Position numbers and translations under genes: made by a program. Under the pieces are notes generated by a model. The model ran no database searches and was not told the DNA's origin. It was given only the letters and a program-made list of their open reading frames with translations. Below are positions 1 to 5,981 of a DNA stretch of 9,349 bases, piece after piece (position 1 is the first letter of the stretch; every line of letters begins with the position of its first letter). Origin of the DNA: Thermoplasmata archaeon (GTDB lineage Archaea > Thermoplasmatota > Thermoplasmata > Thermoplasmatales > Thermoplasmataceae); NCBI GenBank assembly GCA_021797025.1, contig JAKAAK010000115.1, forward strand, positions 1-9,349, given 5' to 3'.

Positions 1-35
1 TTAGGAAATAAATTATATAATTGTCGAGGTGAAAT

Positions 36-155
36 ATGTCTCAAGGAAGCAATCATAAGGATGGCGACCCTGAAAAGTCCAAGGAAGAATACGACAGGGA
101 CAACCATGCCGACCAGTTGAACCCCAACAATGATGAGTATGAAGGGGAAGATTGA
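36..155 (+). CDS. Small hydrophilic protein, 39 residues, unknown function
   Basis: This short reading frame starts at ATG 36, five bases after a strong Shine-Dalgarno-like GAGGTGA, and ends at TGA 153-155. The product is 39 residues and almost entirely polar: rich in Asp, Glu, Asn, Lys and His, with no hydrophobic core, so it is probably disordered or folds only with a partner. It has a DNHADQLNPNN stretch at residues 22-32, followed by an acidic tail. I have the impression that similar DNxxxQLNPNN motifs occur in other tiny hypothetical proteins, but I cannot verify this. Codon use is ordinary for the window. Its promoter would lie mainly left of the window edge. It converges on mcrC and has no visible link to the restriction genes. 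The ribosome site and clean start make it a likely real gene; the function is unknown. Confidence 0.68.
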   Translation: MSQGSNHKDGDPEKSKEEYDRDNHADQLNPNNDEYEGED

Positions 156-203
156 AGGATATAAATAGAAATTGTGAGTATTTGATGAAATAGTAGAGGA
201 AGA

Positions 204-221
204 TAAATCCATATGGATTTA
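204..221. repeat. Perfect 18-base palindrome
   Basis: The 18 bases from 204 to 221 read identically on both strands (TAAATCC AT AT GGATTTA). It lies between the convergent small gene and mcrC. It could be a protein-binding site or part of a transcription end; nothing in the sequence decides between these. Confidence 0.6.
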
Positions 222-247
222 AAATAGGATATAGGAGTATATCGTTG

Positions 248-274
248 TGGGATACGATAAATCCCAATTTTTTT
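248..274 (+). terminator. Hairpin plus T-run, possible terminator
   Basis: TGGGAT (248-253) pairs with ATCCCA (261-266) across a 7-base loop, and a run of seven T follows at 268-274. Archaeal termination relies mainly on the T-run. The site would end plus-strand transcription from the small gene at 36-155. A second inverted repeat directly follows (273-296), so the region may serve both converging transcripts. Confidence 0.42.
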
Positions 275-296
275 ATTAAAAATGCCATTTTAATAA
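273..296. repeat. AT-rich inverted repeat downstream of mcrC
   Basis: TTATTAAAAAT (273-283) and ATTTTAATAA (287-296) form a stem with one bulged A and a GCC loop. It lies 22 bases beyond the mcrC stop codon. It may help end the minus-strand operon. The pairing is all A-T, so chance is possible. Confidence 0.35.
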
Positions 297-317
297 TAAC
301 CGTTGCATATGCTATAC

Positions 318-1637
318 TTAAAGAAATGTGCAATTATTTTGATGATCTACTTTTATGATTTCCATGAAATCTTTCTTAAATTTATCAACAAGATCTACTT
401 CCCAATTTTTGCAGTGAAGATCTAGATTCAGCATATATATCCAGAGTTTCTTTTCCTTATCTTTGAGGGCAAATATATATGAGTTGCTGAGCCGGTTCTC
501 ATATCCTGGAAATACCAGTACGGTATGCTTCGCATTGTATACCTGTGAATATGTATACATCTGATAAAGATCACTGGATGCAATGGAATGTGCTTTATCA
601 GTCTTAACTTTAATCCTATCGATTCGTGGATCATTAAGCTTTTTATACTTTGTATCGAATATACATGTATAATTATCTAAGGATAATATGACATCCGGCT
701 TTGTAAAACGTAGACTCTTTTTAATATCACCAACATTATAATTGTATATGAAATTGTTACTTCTGCATTGAATTTCTATTTTTGGACTCATATTAGAAAA
801 TATTGTCTCCTTATTTTTATTTATGAACTTTGCAAAGAAGTTTTCAAAAACCATATTCATATTAAATATCATGGTTATATTATCTCTAGGGCCGCCTGAC
901 ATCATAATCAAGTTATCCAGTATCATGCGTGCATATATGTAGGGAGTCCGGAATCGTTCATTCAATCTGTTGAAGTTAATCTTACACCGGGACCATGGTG
1001 ATATATCCTCATCATGAAGAATGCCATCTATCCAGGTAAGAAGATTTGTATTTGTCGTGTCATGTGTAAGCCGCATGAAATTCCTATTTGCATGTGCAAA
1101 GAAACGGTTGAGATCGTTGTCCATGGAAAACCTGAAATCGTTAATCGAAAATTTTGAGTGATCTATTCTCCTTATCTGCTTAGCAACGTTAAGCTTTCCC
1201 CTTAGGAATTTACTTTCCTCTGAAAACCTAATATATTTTCTGTATGCTCCCTGCAGTATCTGTTCTTCAAGTGTTATGGCATACATGCGTATTATTAGGT
1301 CCAGCATATCGAGTTCTGCGTCATCATTAATTTCCACCTTAGGAATGCTTACCTCTGGTGGGGAGAAAATGTAGAGAAGGATTCCAATAAGATTGTCCCT
1401 GCTATTCTTTTCATCCATATCCAGCTTGCTGATCTTTGGAAGCACTTGAATCCGGTAATTCTTTGTTGGGATAAAGCCTGTATAGTGCCTAAATTTTACA
1501 TAAGTGCTAGTAATTTCCATGAATTTATATAGCTCCTCATTACTGGATGCAAGTTCATTGAGTTCATAGACTATGTCGCTATCCTTGCACTGTTCGTATT
1601 CATAGAGTGTTTTTAAATTACTACTTACCGGTTTCAA
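318..1637 (-). CDS. mcrC: McrC-like nuclease subunit of an McrBC-type restriction complex
   Basis: The 439-residue product matches the McrC family in length and layout. The N-terminal half (about 1-270) carries family-like segments such as MDNDLNRFF (172-180) and a FNMNMVFENFFAKF-type helix (258-271). The C-terminal part is a PD-(D/E)XK fold: D315 in KPDVIL, then D328-T-K330 in IFDTKYK, then a helix with QMYTYS (359-364). In known systems McrC binds an McrB ring, stimulates its GTPase and makes the DNA cut. The start is a TTG at 1637, because an in-frame stop lies four codons upstream and the first ATG is residue 40; a GGGGA ribosome-site-like stretch precedes it. The first 17 bases overlap the end of mcrB, which indicates translational coupling. 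The catalytic residues look intact. Whether the target is methylated or unmethylated DNA cannot be read from McrC. Confidence 0.9.
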   Translation of the reverse strand: MKPVSSNLKTLYEYEQCKDSDIVYELNELASSNEELYKFMEITSTYVKFRHYTGFIPTKNYRIQVLPKISKLDMDEKNSRDNLIGILLYIFSPPEVSIPKVEINDDAELDMLDLIIRMYAITLEEQILQGAYRKYIRFSEESKFLRGKLNVAKQIRRIDHSKFSINDFRFSMDNDLNRFFAHANRNFMRLTHDTTNTNLLTWIDGILHDEDISPWSRCKINFNRLNERFRTPYIYARMILDNLIMMSGGPRDNITMIFNMNMVFENFFAKFINKNKETIFSNMSPKIEIQCRSNNFIYNYNVGDIKKSLRFTKPDVILSLDNYTCIFDTKYKKLNDPRIDRIKVKTDKAHSIASSDLYQMYTYSQVYNAKHTVLVFPGYENRLSNSYIFALKDKEKKLWIYMLNLDLHCKNWEVDLVDKFKKDFMEIIKVDHQNNCTFL

Positions 1638-3312
1638 TAGAATCCCCTAATGCTTCAAGTTTGGCCAAATACTTTTCAATGTTCTCTACAGTCAATTTTT
1701 CCGTTTTAAAATTATCTGGCATTACATCCCCAAATGTATCATTCTGACTGTAAAAAATCTCACTGAGAAGGGGGAATATTTTGTACTTGAATATATAAAC
1801 CAGTTCTTGTCTTTGGTCATCGGCCTTTTCAAGGCTTTTGAAGAAGGCATGGCCTATTTGTGAGTCTTCATCATTTTTTGCATGGTTAATTGTCTTATTC
1901 AAATTATTAAAAGCTTTGGTTACTCTCGATTTTAGATCCTCATCTTTAATCCAACTTTCCAGCACCTTATTGTCAGGTGTAACATTAAAGAAGGTAAACC
2001 TCCTCCTCAGGGCTACATCCAGAAGTGCTATACTTCTGTCTGAATCGTTCATTGTGCCAATAATGAAAACGTTGTAAGGTACCGAAAATTTATTCTTAAA
2101 GTTGGGTACAGTAAGAGAAACGCCAGGAGAATCTTCATTGACATACCTCTTGTCATCCTCAATCAGAGTAATAAGCTCGCCAAAGATTCTTGAAATATCC
2201 CCCCTGTTAATTTCATCTATGAGAATGACATACGGTCTATCCATATGTTCCCTAGCCTGTTTGCACAGTTCCATAAATATTCCCTCTTTCATACGGTATC
2301 GTATTGAATTACCGTCGGTTTCAGCTGTTATTCCTCCGATAAATTCTTCATATCCATATGACTGGTGAAAAGTTACCATTCTAACACTATCATCTTTGAT
2401 TGGAAATAGTTCTGGGTTTTTGGGGTCAATATTTTCTTCCAGCAGTGTCTCTATTTCGGATAAACTATTTATCTGACCTTGGGCAATGTAGTTTGCAAGT
2501 TTTCTTCCAAGATATGTCTTTCCAGTTCCTACTGGACCATGAAGTATTATGTTGCGTGGAAATGAAGAGTGTTTTAATTCTTGTTTTTTATCAACATTTG
2601 GAATTATACCGCCATTTGATGAACTGTAGTTATTAGCTATATAAGAAAGTATACTATCTATTTGAATGAAGTTCAGTTTTAAGTCCTCTGTATCCTCGAT
2701 GTAATTCTTTATTGCTGTTATAGCATCTATTACCTTTTGATAGTTGCTGCCTTCCTTGTTACTTATATTTAAACTTGAATTTGGTATATGCTGAAAATCT
2801 ATATTATAGAAAGGGATTCCACGAATATTTTTTATTGCTGGGCTATTCCATAATGGATACTTGTCCGGAAATGAAAAGTTAAGCATTTCTGACAGATTCG
2901 CTATGCCAAAATTCTTTATTTTTCTATTAAAATTATTAATCCTATTTGTTATATCTCCGTCTCCATAAAGTAATTTTGCTATTTCATCTCTTACTAATTC
3001 AAAATCATTATTGTTTTCCTGTATAAAGTGACCATCAATATAGTATTTCCACATTTTGTTTGACCATAAAGTTTTTAATAATTCAATGAGTTCGTTCTTT
3101 GTCAATTTTCCTATTTTATCTTTTGAAAGATATTTTTCCAAAATTTCTTTCTGTTTTATATGTTCTTCTCTGTCATGTATCCAATCGGGATTTGTTTTTA
3201 ACTCTTTTTCGTATTCAAGATAATATTTTAAAAATTCTGATTTTTCTATTTCTGTAAGATTATCCATGTATGGAAAACATGTATCTATATTTAAATTTAC
3301 TTTATAGTACAC
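1621..3312 (-). CDS. mcrB: McrB-like AAA+ NTPase motor of an McrBC-type restriction complex
   Basis: The 563-residue protein has an N-terminal region of about 240 residues and then an AAA+ domain. The N-terminal region lacks a domain I can name; it contains LLYGDGD (114-120) and FPDKYPLWN (148-156). AAA+ motifs in order are Walker A GPVGTGKT (259-266), a TFHQSYGYEEFIGG segment typical of McrB (314-327), Walker B VILIDEINR (362-370), the McrB-type signature MNDSDRS (421-427) and arginine-finger candidates RRR (436-438). Family members form hexamers that use GTP to translocate DNA with McrC. The N-terminal region should hold target recognition. The start is uncertain. GTG 3312 has an A/T-rich element at 3331-3339. 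ATG 3267 (residue 16) has a TATA-like TATTTAAA (plus-strand reading) at 3288-3295, also well placed for a leaderless message. It lies 94 bases after the nuclease gene and may have its own promoter. Confidence 0.92.
   Translation of the reverse strand: MYYKVNLNIDTCFPYMDNLTEIEKSEFLKYYLEYEKELKTNPDWIHDREEHIKQKEILEKYLSKDKIGKLTKNELIELLKTLWSNKMWKYYIDGHFIQENNNDFELVRDEIAKLLYGDGDITNRINNFNRKIKNFGIANLSEMLNFSFPDKYPLWNSPAIKNIRGIPFYNIDFQHIPNSSLNISNKEGSNYQKVIDAITAIKNYIEDTEDLKLNFIQIDSILSYIANNYSSSNGGIIPNVDKKQELKHSSFPRNIILHGPVGTGKTYLGRKLANYIAQGQINSLSEIETLLEENIDPKNPELFPIKDDSVRMVTFHQSYGYEEFIGGITAETDGNSIRYRMKEGIFMELCKQAREHMDRPYVILIDEINRGDISRIFGELITLIEDDKRYVNEDSPGVSLTVPNFKNKFSVPYNVFIIGTMNDSDRSIALLDVALRRRFTFFNVTPDNKVLESWIKDEDLKSRVTKAFNNLNKTINHAKNDEDSQIGHAFFKSLEKADDQRQELVYIFKYKIFPLLSEIFYSQNDTFGDVMPDNFKTEKLTVENIEKYLAKLEALGDSIETGK
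3288..3295 (-). promoter_or_regulatory. Candidate TATA box for mcrB (ATG 3267 start)
   Basis: Read on the minus strand this is TTTAAATA, 21-28 bases before ATG 3267. The spacing fits a leaderless archaeal transcript. It lies inside the reading frame if GTG 3312 is the true start. A competing element (AAAAATATA on the minus strand, 3331-3339) sits at the same distance before GTG 3312. Confidence 0.4.
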
Positions 3313-3383
3313 TAATTCCCAGACTTAAGCTATATTTTTTACTTTACCTTTAAACATAAGGTATATAAAAGCATGTAACCAAT

Positions 3384-3395
3384 TTTACATGTAAA
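3384..3395. promoter_or_regulatory. 12-base palindrome upstream of mcrB, possible operator
   Basis: TTTACATGTAAA is a perfect palindrome in the gap between the small nuclease gene and mcrB. A further CATGTAA lies at 3372-3378, 16 bases away in the same orientation. The ACATGT core recurs twice in the methyltransferase/winged-helix gap and once just inside mcrB (3277-3282). A shared regulator is possible but unproven. Confidence 0.35.
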
Positions 3396-3406
3396 TTGAC
3401 AGATGT

Positions 3407-3826
3407 TTATAAATTATTATCATTCAACCTTGCAATGAAATCCTCCACACTTATGCTTCTTACAAGATCTCCGTTCTTGAGTATGTCTGCATACCTCTGA
3501 TTGAACAGATATTCCTTGGCATTTGCTGAAAATCCATTTCCACCTATTACCAGGTAAGTCCTAGTATATTTGTCAGATTCTCCTATTATTTTTATCAGGG
3601 ATGCTATTTCATAAATCACTTTCTGCTCTGCTGTTCCAGGAACCTGCTGCCATTTTAAACTAACTATAATTGAATTGTCTATAACAAAATCAGCCTTATA
3701 TCTGTTGTTGAATAGCTGATTGCCAATAAATATCTGCTTCTCATAATTGTAATTATTGTACTTTAAAAGGCTCTCTATCATTATCTCCTGTCCTGTCCCT
3801 GTTCTTGTGCCAGATCCTCCGGGCAT
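3407..3826 (-). CDS. Small PD-(D/E)XK-like endonuclease, partner of the adjacent methyltransferase
   Basis: The 139-residue protein has the plan of a minimal PD-(D/E)XK nuclease: an N-terminal GTRTGTGQE segment with E14 in the first helix, D46 in YKADFVID, then IIVSLKWQQVPGTAEQK (53-69). The strand-end lysine is K58. The usual acidic residue two places before it is a serine (S56-L-K58), so E67 or a glutamine may complete the site, or the fold is variant. Its ATG shares one base with the methyltransferase stop (TAATG), a classic coupled pair. That makes it a probable type II restriction enzyme for the methylated site. It is about half the length of DpnII/MboI-type enzymes, and the site is unknown. 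The conserved-looking GTRTGTGQE near the N-terminus supports the first ATG. A repair nuclease is a less likely alternative. Confidence 0.72.
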   Translation of the reverse strand: MPGGSGTRTGTGQEIMIESLLKYNNYNYEKQIFIGNQLFNNRYKADFVIDNSIIVSLKWQQVPGTAEQKVIYEIASLIKIIGESDKYTRTYLVIGGNGFSANAKEYLFNQRYADILKNGDLVRSISVEDFIARLNDNNL

Positions 3827-4671
3827 TATGCAACACCATAGTTTGTTATTATTAATTCCTTGATTGAGTTCCTTTTAGTTCCTATTGAATTTATATTCCT
3901 CCTTGCATCCACTTCCAATAGATTGAAATCCCTATAAAGTTCCTTTATGAAATCTGTGCTTGAATTTGATTCCATTACATATACACCTTTATCTGATAAT
4001 TTCTGGAATGTTTTTGCAAGCCTCTCCTGATCCTTCTCATCGAATCCTAAATGCGTATACCCAGTGAAATAGGATGTCTTGCTCAATGGCATGTATGGCG
4101 GATCAAAATACACAAAATTGCCTTTCTTTGCATTATTAACTGTTAACTCAAAATCTGAATTCATTATAGTGCATGACTTGAACAGTTCAGATAATGCCAT
4201 TATATTCCCTGAGGATGGCATTCCAGGATTGTTATATTTACCAAAGGGCACATTGAATTTATTACTGGAATTCACCCTGTATAAACCATTATAGCCATGG
4301 CGGTTAAGATATATTAGAAGTGCAGATCTTGTCACTGAATCAGAAATGGAATTGAATAGTTCCCTGGCTTTATAGTAATCATCTTTGTTGTTCTTATATT
4401 TCAAATTTCTCAATTCATTGATCAACTGTTCTGGATTTTCCTTGATGATCTCATATAAATTGTATAAATCTTTATTGGTATCCGATATCACGGAGTCATC
4501 AATCTTATTTAATGAGTATAGCGATATTAGCAGAGCTGCACCACCTATGAATGGTTCATAGTATGTATTGAACTTATCAGGAATATTCTTTATCAGTACC
4601 GGCAATAACTGCCTTTTCCCGCCTGCCCATTTCAGTATAGGCTTATAATACTCATTCACCAGTGATTCCAT
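3826..4671 (-). CDS. DNA adenine-N6 methyltransferase, Dam/DpnM (D12) class
   Basis: The 281-residue protein has the full set of D12-class adenine methyltransferase motifs. These are KWAGGKRQL (14-22) and EPFIGGAAL (39-47) for S-adenosylmethionine binding, RHGYNGLYRVN (124-134) and VPFGKY (141-146) as in Dam/DpnM relatives, the catalytic DPPY (190-193), and a C-terminal KRNSIKELIITNY (266-278). Length matches Dam (278 residues). It transfers a methyl group to N6 of adenine in a short site. GATC is typical of this branch, but the actual site cannot be read from sequence. It is first in a minus-strand run with the small nuclease (one-base overlap) and mcrBC, so it most likely protects host DNA. 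The ATG at 4671 has a TATA-like element 19-28 bases upstream. No key residue is missing. Confidence 0.93.
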   Translation of the reverse strand: MESLVNEYYKPILKWAGGKRQLLPVLIKNIPDKFNTYYEPFIGGAALLISLYSLNKIDDSVISDTNKDLYNLYEIIKENPEQLINELRNLKYKNNKDDYYKARELFNSISDSVTRSALLIYLNRHGYNGLYRVNSSNKFNVPFGKYNNPGMPSSGNIMALSELFKSCTIMNSDFELTVNNAKKGNFVYFDPPYMPLSKTSYFTGYTHLGFDEKDQERLAKTFQKLSDKGVYVMESNSSTDFIKELYRDFNLLEVDARRNINSIGTKRNSIKELIITNYGVA

Positions 4672-4689
4672 AATATGATTACCTGCTGT

Positions 4690-4699
4690 AAATATATTA
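4690..4699 (-). promoter_or_regulatory. Candidate TATA box of the methyltransferase operon
   Basis: On the minus strand this reads TAATATATTT, 19-28 bases before ATG 4671. That position suits a leaderless or very short-leader transcript starting at or near the ATG. It would drive the methyltransferase and nuclease, and possibly mcrBC. Confidence 0.5.
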
Positions 4700-4727
4700 T
4701 CTTGTTATATAAATTAGTATTGGTCAT

Positions 4728-4748
4728 TTAGACATGTATTAGACATGT
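4728..4748. promoter_or_regulatory. Tandem direct repeat (11-base period), candidate operator
   Basis: TTAGACATGT occurs at 4728-4737 and again at 4739-4748, so the period is 11 bases, about one helical turn. Two protein copies would therefore sit on the same DNA face. Each copy contains the palindrome ACATGT. The repeat lies between the divergent methyltransferase and winged-helix genes, close to both TATA boxes, where a regulator could control both directions. Confidence 0.5.
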
Positions 4749-4773
4749 TATAAGCAAAATACAAGGGTTTAAA

Positions 4774-4779
4774 TTTAAA
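4774..4779 (+). promoter_or_regulatory. Candidate TATA box of the winged-helix gene
   Basis: TTTAAA lies 22-27 bases before ATG 4801, the expected distance for a leaderless archaeal message. A second A/T element (TTTATA, 4783-4788) lies closer but is badly spaced. No ribosome-binding site precedes the ATG. Confidence 0.5.
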
Positions 4780-4800
4780 ACGTTTATACCATATCTGGAA

Positions 4801-5166
4801 ATGGTAGATCCATTAGATATAAGGCATGAGAATAAAATCCTCTTATTCTTACTTGAAAGAGGCGAAATCAAGAAAACTGATTTGCTGAAAATTATGAGTT
4901 CTTCAGACTCTCTGAGTAGAAGTTTGCAGGATCTTATTAATGCCGGACTTATTGAATCAGAAACTAAAGTCGCAGGAAGAAGGATTATTTTAATTAGGTT
5001 AACATCTATTGGAAAGGAAGTCTCAGAATTATTGAGGAAAGCCCAGGAACTACTAAAAAATAGTATAAAAAATCAAGGTATTGGCTTAAAAATCTGTAAT
5101 TTATGCGGAAGGGAGAATAGTGAGGAGGCAAAATATTGTAATCAGTGTGGTGTAAAATTAGAATGA
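4801..5166 (+). CDS. Winged-helix DNA-binding protein with C-terminal zinc ribbon
   Basis: The 121-residue protein has a winged helix-turn-helix at about 8-70: helix NKILLFLLERG, turn and recognition region with DLLKIMSSSDSLSRSLQDLINAGLI, then a basic wing VAGRRIILIRLT. It resembles MarR/ArsR-type archaeal regulators. A coiled helix (72-90) joins it to a zinc ribbon with C99-x2-C102 and C113-x2-C116 (CNLCG ... CNQCG). It is divergent from the methyltransferase, with a repeat in the shared gap, so it may act as a control protein for the restriction genes and itself. Its ATG has a leaderless-type TATA box. Its stop overlaps the next gene by four bases (ATGA), so it is translated with a membrane protein. 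It could equally serve that partner only. Confidence 0.78.
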   Translation: MVDPLDIRHENKILLFLLERGEIKKTDLLKIMSSSDSLSRSLQDLINAGLIESETKVAGRRIILIRLTSIGKEVSELLRKAQELLKNSIKNQGIGLKICNLCGRENSEEAKYCNQCGVKLE

Positions 5167-5864
5167 ATAAAAGAATTCCATTTGTTGCAGTTACCTTAAT
5201 CCTATTGATTATAATATACATTTTTTATCAATATTCAATAGCATCAATAGCCCAAATAATAAACATCTATGGAGTATTAATTCTGGCCAGTGTAGCCTTA
5301 TTTGCGGTATTTTACCCGAATATCAATAAGAGCATTAACAAACCTAAATTTAATGTAGATACTGACTTTCACAAAGAATGGAACAATCAATTAAGACTGA
5401 AAATTAAAAATGTAGGTAAGTCTATGGCCCACTCATGTAAGGTCTATATAGAGATTTATGATGAATGCCATACTGCTCCATTAAAAGATTTATTTCTTCC
5501 TTGGGATATGCCAAATTACCATGTAAAAGTTCCAGGCACGGTGCGATTTGTTCCTGTAACTTACGATGTTATAAATTTATATGTCAGAGAATATCAATTT
5601 GTTAAGTTATTTTTCTATTTTAGTAAAGATATATTCTCAATTTACGGTTCTCCATTTTATGAGAGTGGGGTTATTTCACCGCCGATAGTTGCAGATAACC
5701 CACGTATAAGCTCCTCACCTTCTTTAGCCCTTTCTAAAGAATATAGAATTGTTATTTCAATATTTTCAGAAGAGGTTTCATATATAAAATTAAAAACTTT
5801 ATATTTTAAAATAGATGCAAGCGGGAGTCTCTATTCATATAGTTTTGAAGAATCTAAAATATGA
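5163..5864 (+). CDS. Two-TM protein with a beta-rich domain, unknown function
   Basis: Counted from ATG 5163, the product is 233 residues. Two hydrophobic segments lie at about 5-24 and 30-51, giving a short hairpin in the membrane with a basic N-terminus (MNKR). The remaining 180 residues are beta-rich, including QLRLKIKNVGKSMAHSCKVYIEI (77-99), which has the look of a CARDB/Ig-like beta-sandwich strand pair. No catalytic motif is visible. The ATG overlaps the winged-helix stop as ATGA, and a GGTG sits ten bases upstream. A GTG at 5145 is in frame, but it would deepen the overlap. It is probably a functional partner of the winged-helix/zinc-ribbon protein, perhaps a membrane sensor or effector in a defence setting; this is inference from coupling only. 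Confidence 0.72.
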   Translation: MNKRIPFVAVTLILLIIIYIFYQYSIASIAQIINIYGVLILASVALFAVFYPNINKSINKPKFNVDTDFHKEWNNQLRLKIKNVGKSMAHSCKVYIEIYDECHTAPLKDLFLPWDMPNYHVKVPGTVRFVPVTYDVINLYVREYQFVKLFFYFSKDIFSIYGSPFYESGVISPPIVADNPRISSSPSLALSKEYRIVISIFSEEVSYIKLKTLYFKIDASGSLYSYSFEESKI

Positions 5865-5955
5865 AATTTATATTCAAGAAAACTGAGAGTAAGTTAAAAT
5901 AATGTTCTTATAACTCATAAAACTATCTGCATTTCTAGCTTATCATCAAATAATA

Positions 5956-5963
5956 TATATAAA
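5956..5963 (+). promoter_or_regulatory. Candidate TATA box for the VRR-NUC-like gene
   Basis: TATATAAA lies 19-26 bases before ATG 5982, as expected for a leaderless message, and favours that start over ATG 6030. The rest of the gap 5865-5981 is A/T-rich with no other clear signal. Confidence 0.5.
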
Positions 5964-5981
5964 ATTAATATAACACGAATA

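Noticed and set aside
13..333. Minus-strand frame of 106 codons at the left edge
   Set aside because: It covers the small plus-strand gene with a strong ribosome site, and its translation is low-complexity and Cys/His-rich, without domain signals.
2102..2368. Plus-strand frames opposite mcrB (also 1838-2077 and 2400-2636)
   Set aside because: They are antisense shadows of conserved McrB motifs, including the Walker B region; no promoter or ribosome site.
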